A stretch of 64,000 nt of DNA from Marinobacterium mangrovicola. Lineage in GTDB: Bacteria; Pseudomonadota; Gammaproteobacteria; Pseudomonadales; Balneatricaceae. Position numbers and translations under genes: made by a program. The stretch spans positions 744,001-808,000 of the forward strand of contig NZ_SMFU01000008.1 in NCBI RefSeq assembly GCF_004339595.1, written 5' to 3'. The notes under the pieces are model-generated. The model was not told the DNA's origin and ran no database searches. It was given only the letters and a program-made list of their open reading frames with translations. Positions 17,537 to 25,946 of this stretch are shown here, piece by piece (the stretch's first letter is position 1; the number at the start of each line of letters is the position of its first letter).

Positions 17537-17908
17537 TTATGAGAGAAGTGTTTTTGATCTTTTTTTAACGCGAAAAATTAAATGATAAAAAATAGCTATT
17601 AGAACACCCATTATATTAGATATGGAATCGTAGACTGAAAATTCCCGACCTGTTGTTGCTATATGTTGAATAGCTTCTGAGCTTAAAGCGAATATTATAA
17701 CTAAAGCAGTTAAAACGATGCGGTAACGTTTCGAAGTGATGCTAAGTGTTCCAATAGTTAGGCCTACGAAAAGTGATAAGTGGATTAGCTTGTCAAAGGG
17801 GTTGGGAATGCGCAAAGTGACGATGTCAGTCAGCATCCCGATGATAAGCGTTGCAGCTAAGATGCAGCCGATAGCCACAAGGGGTATACGAGATCTGATA
17901 TCGGGCAT
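17537..17908 (-). CDS. VanZ-like membrane protein
   Basis: A 123-residue protein with four hydrophobic segments and the VanZ-type motifs FDKLIHLSLFVGLTIG and SSEAIQHIATTGREFSVYDSISNIMGV (acidic and polar residues between the last helices). VanZ-like proteins often accompany exosortase and capsule loci; their biochemical role is unsettled. GAGG eight bases before the ATG supports the start. It is the third gene of a minus-strand trio after the exporter lipoprotein and the beta-barrel gene, nine bases behind the latter. The basic C-terminus (FRVKKRSKTLLS) would face the cytoplasm. Confidence 0.75.
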   Translation of the reverse strand: MPDIRSRIPLVAIGCILAATLIIGMLTDIVTLRIPNPFDKLIHLSLFVGLTIGTLSITSKRYRIVLTALVIIFALSSEAIQHIATTGREFSVYDSISNIMGVLIAIFYHLIFRVKKRSKTLLS

Positions 17909-17917
17909 AATGAGACC

Positions 17918-19183
17918 TCAAAATTCTCTTTTAGCACGTATGCCGACTTTAAATTCTTCGAAGGAGTTGCTTGGAAGAAACGCGTTACGATCCTGATAAG
18001 AGCTGTAAACGCTCAATGAAAAATGCCTAGTTAGCTGAGAAGAGAGCGAAAGGTCTGTTTTCACCTCTTCCCAACTGGTTGCCTGGGAATCCGGTGTCTT
18101 GTACTCCGAGTAGCCTAGACGAAACGATGCAGTCTTCCTGGAGCTGAGGCGATAACTGAAAGTGTGTAAAAGACTCAAGGTGTCCGAATCTAACTGGCTA
18201 TTCTCATATCGTTCGGTGAAAAATGCGACCGTCGTGTTGTTGGTACAAAGACCGCAGAGTCCAGTATACAAATATGAGATCCTATAGCGCTCTTGAATGA
18301 ACTCCTCTACAAGACTTCTGTTGGAGAAATTGTCCAAAAGTGCATCGGGATCCGCGCTGGCTGACGTTGTGTCGGTCACCTGTCTGGATGCGGAGAATTG
18401 GAGCTCATTATGTCCACCAGTAAAGTTAAGCCCCAGTTCGAATGTCGGTGTTTCGATCGAGTCTTTAGAACCTGCATCAGAGTACATGTAGCCACCCTCG
18501 ATGAAGTAAGAAACACTTCGTAGTTCACGTGAAAAAGCGATGCCCCAGGAGGCTCTATCCGTGCTTGGTACGGATTCGTATTCGGTTCTGCTGAAAGACG
18601 CATTGAGTGAAGCGCGGTTTAAGGGGGAAAGCAATCGCAGCGCTGATAGGTCAATACCTAACTCTTCGCTATCCAGTTCAGCACGATCCTCGTTTCGATT
18701 AAGGCTTACGCGAGGCGTAAAATTTAAAGAGTCGATTGATGTGAGTCTGATATCTTTAGAAAGCGCTGTCGTCAGATGGTGGGTAGTGGCAGAGTTTCCT
18801 GGGCTGGAGGGTGCCGCTGGATCAATCAGTGACAGCGAGGATATATGAGATAACTGAAACTGTGTTAAGGGACTAAAATTGTAATTGTAATCGAGGGTCC
18901 CGGTTAGCTTCGTGTCATTATCCTGAGAGCTTTTCGCGTAATTGAAATAAGTTAGCCCATAGCTTAACTCCAGCAACTGATCGCTGTTTTCAAAAGCATG
19001 TGCTGCAGATAGAGAAAGCTTATCTTGTCTTTCCGTTATAGTGCCTTCATTCACCTGAGTCGCGTTATTAGAGAGTGCCGAGTCTATCTCGATGCTAAAT
19101 TCGGCCGCATTCACAGGTAATCCGATAGCAATCGCCATGAAAACAGACGACTGTAGTGGCAGTCTGAGGTTACAGGAGATCAC
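17918..19183 (-). CDS. Exosortase/EPS-associated outer-membrane beta-barrel protein
   Basis: A 421-residue protein with a signal peptide (cleavage expected after PVNAA) and then alternating polar/hydrophobic strands rich in aromatic ends (ELSYGLTYFNYAK, ASRQVTDTTSASA, YRLSSRKTASFRLGYSEY), closing with a terminal Phe (KVGIRAKREF), which marks an outer-membrane barrel. A related family sits in many PEP-CTERM/exosortase loci, so a role in export or anchoring of the polymer or sorted protein is likely, but no activity is known. Start is GTG with a GGAA site. The pair CGLCTN in an outer loop might form a disulfide. It lies in one operon with the Wza-like and VanZ-like genes. Confidence 0.7.
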   Translation of the reverse strand: MISCNLRLPLQSSVFMAIAIGLPVNAAEFSIEIDSALSNNATQVNEGTITERQDKLSLSAAHAFENSDQLLELSYGLTYFNYAKSSQDNDTKLTGTLDYNYNFSPLTQFQLSHISSLSLIDPAAPSSPGNSATTHHLTTALSKDIRLTSIDSLNFTPRVSLNRNEDRAELDSEELGIDLSALRLLSPLNRASLNASFSRTEYESVPSTDRASWGIAFSRELRSVSYFIEGGYMYSDAGSKDSIETPTFELGLNFTGGHNELQFSASRQVTDTTSASADPDALLDNFSNRSLVEEFIQERYRISYLYTGLCGLCTNNTTVAFFTERYENSQLDSDTLSLLHTFSYRLSSRKTASFRLGYSEYKTPDSQATSWEEVKTDLSLSSQLTRHFSLSVYSSYQDRNAFLPSNSFEEFKVGIRAKREF

Positions 19184-19195
19184 AGGCTTTTCCGC

Positions 19196-19828
19196 TTAGA
19201 ACGTTAATTCTGGGACTGTAATAATATCCGACGGATAGAGCGGATAGTTGTACCTGAGATCACCTTGTTCAATAAGTGCGTCTAAGTCCACGTCGAAAAA
19301 TTTAACACTCTCATCAGCCTGTTTTCTAACAAGCCGGGCGCTTGATCTATCGGCAAAATCGTTGGTACCGCCGGCAAGCAATACCAAATCTAGTACGGTC
19401 ATTCCCTCTGACCACTTCACGGTGAGTGGTGAGTCTACTGCACCGGTGATCCTAACTCTGCGGGTGAATTCGTCACTGTTGATCTCTTTAACTATCACCG
19501 TGACTTGGGGGTCTCTGACGAACTCTTCCAGCTTCACCTGGATCTCGGAAGCAAGCGAGCTTGGTTTATCGCCTTTCGCCTGTATGTCCCCTAATAGAGG
19601 AAGAGTTACGAAACCGTCCGGGCGAAGTGCAGTAACGACAGATAGCTCGGGGTTGTTCCACACCCGTATGTCGAGTACATCGCGCTCACCAATGGTGAAG
19701 GGCTTTGACTCTAAGGTGCTATCGGTAAGTCCGTTATGCTCGGAAGGCGGTGAGGGAGAAGTCGTGGTACAGGCGGAGGCCAAAACACATCCCGCAGTCA
19801 GTAAAAATGAGCCAATAATTGGTTTCAT
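19196..19828 (-). CDS. Wza-like polysaccharide export lipoprotein
   Basis: A 210-residue lipoprotein with signal peptide and lipobox LASAC (Cys 20), a poly_export domain (FTIGERDVLDIRVWNNPELS, LRPDGFVTLPLLGDIQAKG, LASEIQVKLEEFV, DPQVTVIVKE) and one SLBB-like domain (RRVRITGAVDSP, VLDLVLLAGGTNDFADRSSARLVRK). These proteins form the outer-membrane channel through which exopolysaccharide leaves the cell. The ATG at 19828 is preferred over one nine codons earlier because it gives a normal lipoprotein signal. First gene of the minus-strand trio. At this length it lacks the C-terminal outer-membrane helix of E. coli Wza, so the beta-barrel protein encoded next may supply the pore (inference). Confidence 0.85.
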   Translation of the reverse strand: MKPIIGSFLLTAGCVLASACTTTSPSPPSEHNGLTDSTLESKPFTIGERDVLDIRVWNNPELSVVTALRPDGFVTLPLLGDIQAKGDKPSSLASEIQVKLEEFVRDPQVTVIVKEINSDEFTRRVRITGAVDSPLTVKWSEGMTVLDLVLLAGGTNDFADRSSARLVRKQADESVKFFDVDLDALIEQGDLRYNYPLYPSDIITVPELTF

Positions 19829-19980
19829 GCGAAAATACTCATGTATTAAATCCATTTAATTGAAAGCAACTAATCACACCTTCACGGAAAAATCCTAACC
19901 CAGGATTTATTTTAGGTCTAGTTAATTGGCATGTAATTAAAACGCAGATAAATAATTTTTGAGTGTGCGTGTTGGGTGGC

Positions 19981-20000
19981 GTCGATAAACTTTACATCTG
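19981..20000 (+). promoter_or_regulatory. Candidate PrsR upstream activator site
   Basis: GTCGATAAACTTTACATCTG lies 90 bases (start to GG) before the sigma-54-like element at 20070. A copy with 16 of 20 identical bases lies before the second sigma-54-like element at 37107-37126. Position and repetition fit an enhancer for the PrsR activator; binding is inference. Confidence 0.4.
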
Positions 20001-20069
20001 GAACCAATTCGTTGACTGTATCGTCAGATAAAAGTCTAAACTATTGATTTATATTGAGAATCTATGTGT

Positions 20070-20085
20070 TGGCCTGATTTTGGCT
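20070..20085 (+). promoter_or_regulatory. Sigma-54 (-24/-12) promoter of the sorted-protein gene
   Basis: TTGGCCTGATTTTGGCT places GG (20071-20072) and GC (20083-20084) exactly 12 bases apart, with TGGC and T.GCT matching the RpoN consensus. A start near 20096 would leave a leader of about 98 bases before the ATG at 20194. Confidence 0.5.
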
Positions 20086-20193
20086 ACTAGCGAACCGCGC
20101 GGGTCTGGTTGTCAACGCGGATAAGTAAATTAAGTGCCCCTTTAAATTAAAAGGCGAGCACATGGACTTGGATTGAATGGAGAACTTCCTATT

Positions 20194-20703
20194 ATGAATG
20201 CTACAAAAATATTGATGGCTTGCCTGGCTATGCTATCTGCCGTTGCTGTAATGCCAGCGCACTCTGCAACGCTGGAATACGGCTCACCGCTATCCTTTAA
20301 TTTTCAGGGTGATGATCCGTTGGGTGATTATGAGGAAGTGACGTGGGATTTTGATGTCGCAGACTCGAATCTTCAAACCATTGACTTCACTGGCTGGGTT
20401 AACCCAACAGAACGTTATGATAGCGCGACTGGTGAGTTTGTATCGGTCGTCGTTAACTGGGTTCTCGAGTTTTCAGCCGATAGTGGCTTGAGCTGGAGTG
20501 TAATTGATAGCCTCACAAGTACTGATCTCGTTAACGAAGCCTCAGTTTTAGCGTCTCTTGGTACTTATCGAGTCACAGTTTTTGGAGAATTCGATCAGGC
20601 TCATTTGCGAGTATCTGCTGTCCCGATTCCCGCAGCAGCCCTTCTTTTTGGAACCGCCCTCATAGGCTTTGCCGGTTTTCAGGCACGTCGTAAGGTTTCG
20701 TAA
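20194..20703 (+). CDS. VPIPA-tailed (VPLPA/PEP-CTERM type) exosortase substrate
   Basis: A 169-residue secreted protein with an N-terminal signal peptide (hydrophobic 5-22, cleavage about AHSA) and a tripartite C-terminal sorting signal: VPIPA at 143-147, a hydrophobic helix to about 162 and the basic end RRK. The motif fits the VPLPA-CTERM variant thought to be handled by XrtD-type exosortases, and such an enzyme is encoded at 37669. The middle is beta-rich and acidic (WDFDVADSNLQTIDFTG, WVLEFSADSGLSWSVID), resembling no enzyme. It is expected to be cut, anchored or released at the surface with the exopolysaccharide. ATG at 20194 is taken instead of an upstream TTG; GGAG lies 11 bases before it. 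It has its own sigma-54-like promoter and terminator. Confidence 0.82.
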   Translation: MNATKILMACLAMLSAVAVMPAHSATLEYGSPLSFNFQGDDPLGDYEEVTWDFDVADSNLQTIDFTGWVNPTERYDSATGEFVSVVVNWVLEFSADSGLSWSVIDSLTSTDLVNEASVLASLGTYRVTVFGEFDQAHLRVSAVPIPAAALLFGTALIGFAGFQARRKVS

Positions 20704-20730
20704 GACGAAGAGGTAACTGGAATAGAGTAC

Positions 20731-20774
20731 GAAATACAAGGAAGGGCGGAGCTCTTCTTTGTATTTCTATTTTT
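20731..20774 (+). terminator. Intrinsic terminator after the sorted-protein gene
   Basis: GAAATACAAGGAAG pairs with CTTCTTTGTATTTC (14 pairs with one G-U) and is followed by TATTTTTC. It isolates the sorted-protein gene from the EPS operon that follows. Confidence 0.8.
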
Positions 20775-20815
20775 CAGAGTCGGCTGACAGGCGCTGCAAA
20801 AAATATGGGAAAGTA

Positions 20816-20832
20816 ATGAGCTATAAGCTCAT
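20816..20832. promoter_or_regulatory. Palindrome before the EPS operon
   Basis: ATGAGCT-ATA-AGCTCAT is a perfect 7-bp inverted repeat 31 bases before the first EPS gene. It could be an operator or a leader hairpin. GTCGACAAAC at 20841-20850 just after it partly resembles the start of the candidate PrsR element. Confidence 0.4.
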
Positions 20833-20862
20833 CTATACGCGTCGACAAACGTTGGATTTAAT

Positions 20863-22242
20863 ATGGAAAATTTTGCAGGACGCTCATTGCTCCAACGTCG
20901 AAGCCCGATATCAGTAATGATTCAGGCTGGAGTGGATGTGACAGTTGTCATGTTAGTCTTCTGGTTAGTAGCTACTGCCTTTGACGGCAATTTTCTACTT
21001 AATCATCTTATCGTACTTCTATTGACGTTGATTTTGATGGCCCTTGTTTTCGATAACCAGGGGATCTACCGGCGCAACCGCGGTTATCTAAAAAAATCCT
21101 GGGATCTTATTCGGTCTTGGACGGTTGTAGCGACTATCTCACTCTCTATCGTATACCTGCTTAACATCTTGGATGACATCGACCGAGAGATGCTGATTGC
21201 ATTCTTTGGTGGTTCGATATTGCTTCAGATGTTAAGTCACATACTCTTTAGGCTCCTATCAACAAGAATCAAAGCAGAAAGCGTGCGTGTGGCTACGATT
21301 GGCAAGTCGTCCAGCACAGCGTCAATTGCGCTTAAAATTGGTAACAATCCATGGCTTAAAGAGAAGGTGGTCGGCACCTATCTTGTAGATGCCGGTCCAG
21401 AACTTGGTTCGAGTCACGGACTGAGTGAAAAGGTGATTACTGAGTTAAAAGAAAGTGGTGTGTCCAAGATCTATCTGTCCCTTCCTCTGAAGGACACTCA
21501 CTTGGTTGATACATTGTATAGCAAGTTAGCGCCCTACAACTTTGATGTTCTTTGGGTGCCTGACTTCGGCTCTCTCAAGTTGATTAATCCGAGCTTTCGC
21601 GAACTATCGGGCTCTCCTGTTATATCTCTTTCAGAAACCCCTCTTTTAGGTGTGCACCGTCTAAAGAAAGATCTCTTTGACCGAATTTTCGCCGTTTTTG
21701 CTCTAATGATTTTCGCGCCAGTAATGATAGCCACTGCTGTCGCTGTGCGTCTTTCGTCGCCTGGACCTGTTTTCTATCGGCAGAATCGAACGGGGTGGGA
21801 CGGGCGGATATTCCAGATTTGGAAGTTCAGGAGTATGCGGGTCCATCAGCCAGATGAAGGTTTTATTCAGCAAGCGACGAAAGGGGATCCAAGAATTACC
21901 AGTGTTGGTCGCTTTATTCGAAAAACCAGTATCGATGAGCTTCCTCAGCTGTTCAATGTTCTTGACGGCAGCATGTCGATTGTTGGCCCTCGTCCTCACG
22001 CAATAGAACATGACCAGCATTATTCAAAAAAAGTGGATGCATATATGGACCGGCACCGAATTAAGCCAGGTATCACTGGCCTGGCACAAGTGCGTGGTTA
22101 CCGAGGCGAAACAGAAACAGACGAGCTGATGCGAAAACGTGTTGAAGCCGACGTTGAATACATCAACAGCTGGTCGTTGTGGTTGGATCTAGAAATTATC
22201 TTTCGAACGGTTTTAACGCTATTTAACAAGCGCGCTTATTAG
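20863..22242 (+). CDS. Undecaprenyl-phosphate sugar phosphotransferase (priming enzyme)
   Basis: A 459-residue integral membrane enzyme of the WbaP/WcaJ family, the type called the XrtA/PEP-CTERM-system sugar transferase. Four to five N-terminal helices (18-125) precede a nucleotide-binding-like region (ATIGKSSSTASIAL), a further helix at about 270-290, and the catalytic C-terminus: PGPVFYRQNRTGWDGRIFQIWKFRSM, TSIDELPQLFNVLDGSMSIVGPRPH, HRIKPGITGLAQVRGYRGET. It moves a sugar 1-phosphate, probably glucose or galactose, from the UDP-sugar onto undecaprenyl phosphate and so starts each repeat unit. First gene of a long plus-strand operon that continues with Wzz and the tyrosine kinase. Confidence 0.92.
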   Translation: MENFAGRSLLQRRSPISVMIQAGVDVTVVMLVFWLVATAFDGNFLLNHLIVLLLTLILMALVFDNQGIYRRNRGYLKKSWDLIRSWTVVATISLSIVYLLNILDDIDREMLIAFFGGSILLQMLSHILFRLLSTRIKAESVRVATIGKSSSTASIALKIGNNPWLKEKVVGTYLVDAGPELGSSHGLSEKVITELKESGVSKIYLSLPLKDTHLVDTLYSKLAPYNFDVLWVPDFGSLKLINPSFRELSGSPVISLSETPLLGVHRLKKDLFDRIFAVFALMIFAPVMIATAVAVRLSSPGPVFYRQNRTGWDGRIFQIWKFRSMRVHQPDEGFIQQATKGDPRITSVGRFIRKTSIDELPQLFNVLDGSMSIVGPRPHAIEHDQHYSKKVDAYMDRHRIKPGITGLAQVRGYRGETETDELMRKRVEADVEYINSWSLWLDLEIIFRTVLTLFNKRAY

Positions 22243-22255
22243 GGTCGACTGCCAT

Positions 22256-23800
22256 ATGTATAGTGATGAAGAAGAACAGGGTATTGAAATTCCAAAGAAA
22301 TACTTGGCGGCCTTCGACCGTTATAAGGTTTTGGTGATTATAGCGATATTCGCACTGGCGACGATAGCTTTCATTGTTTCTAACTTAATACCCGCTGTTT
22401 ATCGCTCTCAGTCTGTGGTTTTGGTCGAAACTCAGCAGATTCCGGATGATCTTGTTAGATCTACCGTTACTTCTATTGCGGCTGAGCGTATACAAATTAT
22501 CAAGCAGCGTGTCATGACTCGCGCAAAGCTTTTGGAAGTTGTGAACAAGTATCCTTCGTTGACTGAAAGTAGAGAAGGGAAAACAGTATCCGGGTTCCTT
22601 ACCGAGATCCGAAACGATATCACCGTAGAGTTGATTAACAGTGATAACCGTAGACGTAACGCAACTGTAATAGCATTTCGTGTGGGCTTTGATGCAAAAG
22701 ACCCAACGGTGGCACAGAATGTCGCTAATGATTTAGTTACCTTGTTTCTAAATGAGAATGTTACAGCGAGAACCGAGAGGGCATCTGAAACTACAAGCTT
22801 TTTAGAATCCCAGGCCACGAAAATGGAGCATCGCTTATCTGAAATTGAGCAGGCAATAGCGGAATTTAAAGCGAAAAATAAAGATGCCCTTCCCGAACAC
22901 CTAGATCTTTACGTATCTATGTTAGACCGGGCTAAAACTACCGCAGCGGAATTGCAGAGAGAGATTCAGTCAACAAAAAATCAGATAGATCTGCTGGAAA
23001 TTCAATTGGCAGAGCAGCCAGTCAATCGAAGTTTAACCGACCCAGTCTTGGCAAAGCTTCGTGCCGATTATCAAGCGTTACGAACCAAGTATACCGATAC
23101 TCATCCCGATGTTGTTAGCATGAAAACGCAGCTTGAATCGTATCGTCCAGTAACAACAAGCTTGGAAAATCATAGTAACAATCTAATTGAAGAACGTGTT
23201 GAGGAAGGAAAACTAAGAATTGTATCTTTAGAAAACGAAATTAGTGAAAAAAAAATAGAGATCGAAGATTTAGAGACAAAGATTATAAAAATTCCTCAGG
23301 TTGAGCGCGGCTTAGTCTCCTTAAATCGAGACTATAACGTCATCAAAGCACAATACGATAAAGTAGTTGCTAATACAATGCAGGCTCAGATGGCTGAGAG
23401 TCTAGAACAGGGTAGTAAAGCAGAGAGGTTCTCGATACTTGAGCCTGCTCAATTACCGGACCGGCCGTTTAGTCCGGATCGTAAAAAGTTGTTGGTTGCA
23501 GGAGTAGGCGGGAGTCTCGCAATCCCGTTAGGGCTTGTGTTATTGATCGGCTTTATGGATCGAAGCATAAGGGATGAGAAAGAGTTGGAAAAGCTAATCG
23601 GAGCTCCCCCGATAGCTGTTGTTGGCTATATAGAAACTAAAGCCGAAGTGTTAGCGAAAAAGAAAAAATTAAGTCGAACCCTATTGGTTATATTTGTTCT
23701 TTCTATAGGGGGGGCTTTAGCGGTTCATCTTCTATATATGCCTTTAGATGTTATTTATTTGAAAATTATTTTTAAATTATCCAATTTAACGGGGGCTTAA
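22256..23800 (+). CDS. Wzz/GNVR polysaccharide chain-length protein
   Basis: A 514-residue polysaccharide co-polymerase of the inner membrane. Helix 1 is at about 29-48; a Wzz domain (VIVSNLIPAVYRSQSVVLVE) follows; a long coiled-coil stretch runs from about 180 to 370 (LESQATKMEHRLSEIEQAIAEF, VEEGKLRIVSLENEISEKKIEIEDLE); a GNVR-like tail (IPQVERGLVSLNRDYNVIKAQYDKV) and the proline-rich LPDRPFSPDRKKLL precede helix 2 at about 408-428, and a third hydrophobic segment lies near 475-495. It lacks the fused kinase of Wzc; the kinase is the next gene, three bases on. It sets polymer length and couples to export. Confidence 0.88.
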   Translation: MYSDEEEQGIEIPKKYLAAFDRYKVLVIIAIFALATIAFIVSNLIPAVYRSQSVVLVETQQIPDDLVRSTVTSIAAERIQIIKQRVMTRAKLLEVVNKYPSLTESREGKTVSGFLTEIRNDITVELINSDNRRRNATVIAFRVGFDAKDPTVAQNVANDLVTLFLNENVTARTERASETTSFLESQATKMEHRLSEIEQAIAEFKAKNKDALPEHLDLYVSMLDRAKTTAAELQREIQSTKNQIDLLEIQLAEQPVNRSLTDPVLAKLRADYQALRTKYTDTHPDVVSMKTQLESYRPVTTSLENHSNNLIEERVEEGKLRIVSLENEISEKKIEIEDLETKIIKIPQVERGLVSLNRDYNVIKAQYDKVVANTMQAQMAESLEQGSKAERFSILEPAQLPDRPFSPDRKKLLVAGVGGSLAIPLGLVLLIGFMDRSIRDEKELEKLIGAPPIAVVGYIETKAEVLAKKKKLSRTLLVIFVLSIGGALAVHLLYMPLDVIYLKIIFKLSNLTGA

Positions 23801-23802
23801 TA

Positions 23803-24630
23803 ATGTCGACTTCAATTATAGACGTTGTTAATAAGGCCGCAAAAAAAGATCCAGACATAGTTGAAAAAAACTTAGTATCCGGCTCTAGAGATACAGTAAT
23901 AGACAATTCAAGAAAAGAAAATATAAAACCTATCGAATACACAACGACAAGAGTCATCAACGTTGATCGGTCTGCAATGTTGGAAAATCGGGTTGTATCT
24001 TTAGAGAAAGAGAACCCGGATTCGATCGCATTCTCTATGTTGAGAACAAAAGTTCTCTCTGAGATGAGAGCTAATGACTGGACTAGTTTGGCTATTTCTG
24101 CGCCCACTCCTGGCGCAGGAAAGTCTCTAGTAGCGGTTAACTTAGCTGTCAGCATTGCCTTGGAAGCAAACCAAACGGTATTGCTTGTAGATATGGATTT
24201 GAGGCAACCATCAATACACCGTTACTTCGGTATTGAACCCAAGTACGGGATAACGGATCACCTTGGAAGCAATGTATCTTTAGGTGAGATTATGTTTAAT
24301 CCCGGTATCGAACGTATATCTGTAATTCCAGGACGTAAGAGGATAGTAAACTCATCCGAAACGTTAGCAAGCTTAAAAGTAAAAGAGTTAGTGGCAGAAC
24401 TTAAGTCACGATATCAGAAGCGGCTAGTTATCTTCGATTTACCACCATATCTTGTTTCCGACGACGCTCTTGTATTTTTACCCTATGTTGACTGTTCTTT
24501 GTTGGTAGTTGAGAGCGGCAAAAATAACAAATATGAAATAGAAGAATCGTTGAGTATGGCGAAGGTCAGACCTCTTATTGGAACAATCTTGAATAAAGAT
24601 AGAGCTTTTAAAAAGATTAACGTTTATTAG
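23803..24630 (+). CDS. CpsD/CapB-type tyrosine autokinase (BY-kinase)
   Basis: A 275-residue cytoplasmic kinase. After a variable 80-residue lead, it has the BY-kinase set: SAPTPGAGKSLVAVNLA (Walker A), VLLVDMDLRQPSIHRYFG (Walker A'), and RLVIFDLPPYLVSDDALVFLPYVD (Walker B). With the separate Wzz partner it forms the split counterpart of Wzc, cycling between phosphorylated and free forms to control polymerisation. The C-terminal tyrosine cluster is reduced to a last-residue Tyr, so substrate tyrosines may lie elsewhere. GGGGG stands about seven bases before the ATG. This class is usual in exosortase-linked EPS loci. Confidence 0.88.
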   Translation: MSTSIIDVVNKAAKKDPDIVEKNLVSGSRDTVIDNSRKENIKPIEYTTTRVINVDRSAMLENRVVSLEKENPDSIAFSMLRTKVLSEMRANDWTSLAISAPTPGAGKSLVAVNLAVSIALEANQTVLLVDMDLRQPSIHRYFGIEPKYGITDHLGSNVSLGEIMFNPGIERISVIPGRKRIVNSSETLASLKVKELVAELKSRYQKRLVIFDLPPYLVSDDALVFLPYVDCSLLVVESGKNNKYEIEESLSMAKVRPLIGTILNKDRAFKKINVY

Positions 24631-24641
24631 GGGCTAACATT

Positions 24642-25946
24642 TTGAAACTAGTAGCTTTATTAGTGCTTATATTATTAGCCAGGCCGCTTCTAGCTGATAC
24701 GACATACTATATCGACCCTACAAATGGAAGCGATGAAAATAACGGTAGCAAAGATTATCCTTGGAAAACGATACAGGGTTCTATAAAAAACTCTCATGTA
24801 GCCTTCGGGAAATGGAAACTGCCATATAATGCCGATAGGCCGAGAGTCGTTTCTGTTTCTAGTGTTGAGAGCGAAAGCATTACACTCATATTAAAACCTG
24901 GATTCTACGGTAGGCTTGAAATTATCTCTAAGATTTTTGAAAAAGAATTAACTATAAAATCTGAATATCCATATAAAGCAGTATTCGATTCGGTTTATAT
25001 AAAGTCTTCGGGGAATATTAAAATAGAGGGCTTAACAATAACCCGAAGCGTTACGCATGATGAAAGTAAACATAATTTATTTAGCGCTGTTACACACGAT
25101 TGGACAGGACCGTCGAAGAATATAACGCTCAAAAATAGTCTCCTATATTCTAAATTTGGTAGAGATCAATGGAGCGTAGATGATTGGCTTAAATTTGATC
25201 TGGTGAAAGGGATCGATTCTGATGCTGAACAATCAAGGTATATAGGTAATATTATAATAAACACGTCATTTGCCGTGACTATATCTGGAAAAGACACCCT
25301 TGTTAAAGAAAATGTTATCAACGGATTCAGGGGAGATGGGATCAGGAGTATTGGGGATGATAATACCTTTGAAAGTAATGTGATAATTAATTCATTCGAT
25401 GTCGATGAAAATCATGATGATGGTTTTCAGGCCTGGGTTAAAAGAAATGAAGAGGCGATTAGGCGAAATCGACTGATTAATAATGTGATAGTAGCACGGA
25501 CGGATTCTAATGGGACTTTATATTCAAATAACCAGGGAATAGGGTTGTTTGATGGTATGTACGATAATTGGGAAATAAGAGATAACTTTGTAGTAGTAAA
25601 TCATTGGCATGGATTGTCGATGTACGGAATTACCAACTCTGAGATCATGCGAAATGTTGTTTTTGATCCGTTTGAAGACAGAGTAGGTCCTGCTGAAATA
25701 AGAGTTATGCCGGCAAAAAATGGAGATGCGAGCGCGAATAATATTCTACGTAAAAATTGTGCTCATAATTATATAGGTATTGATAGTACAGAAATAAGAA
25801 CTAATAAGAAAATTAACTATCCCACTAATATAGACGCGTTGAACCCAGGCCATCTAGGGATTAAAGAAACGACTAGTTACGATGAAGTAATATCTTTATT
25901 AAAGGACTACCGTAAAAAAGTAGAGGCTCATTGCGATGGACGATAA
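24642..25946 (+). CDS. Secreted right-handed beta-helix protein
   Basis: A 434-residue protein with a signal peptide (LVALLVLILLARPLLA) then TTYYIDPTNGSDENNGSKDYPWKTIQ, the opening typical of pectate-lyase-like beta-helix proteins, and parallel-helix rungs (IKIEGLTITRSVTHD, SRYIGNIIINTS, GDGIRSIGDDNTFESNVIINS, GIGLFDGMYDNWEIRDNFVVVNHWHGLSMYGI). It could be a lyase or a polymer-binding protein acting in the periplasm on the exopolysaccharide, for trimming or release. No catalytic residues can be fixed. The TTG start at 24642 follows AGGGGC at seven bases. It overlaps the next glycosyltransferase by 11 bases. Confidence 0.75.
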   Translation: MKLVALLVLILLARPLLADTTYYIDPTNGSDENNGSKDYPWKTIQGSIKNSHVAFGKWKLPYNADRPRVVSVSSVESESITLILKPGFYGRLEIISKIFEKELTIKSEYPYKAVFDSVYIKSSGNIKIEGLTITRSVTHDESKHNLFSAVTHDWTGPSKNITLKNSLLYSKFGRDQWSVDDWLKFDLVKGIDSDAEQSRYIGNIIINTSFAVTISGKDTLVKENVINGFRGDGIRSIGDDNTFESNVIINSFDVDENHDDGFQAWVKRNEEAIRRNRLINNVIVARTDSNGTLYSNNQGIGLFDGMYDNWEIRDNFVVVNHWHGLSMYGITNSEIMRNVVFDPFEDRVGPAEIRVMPAKNGDASANNILRKNCAHNYIGIDSTEIRTNKKINYPTNIDALNPGHLGIKETTSYDEVISLLKDYRKKVEAHCDGR

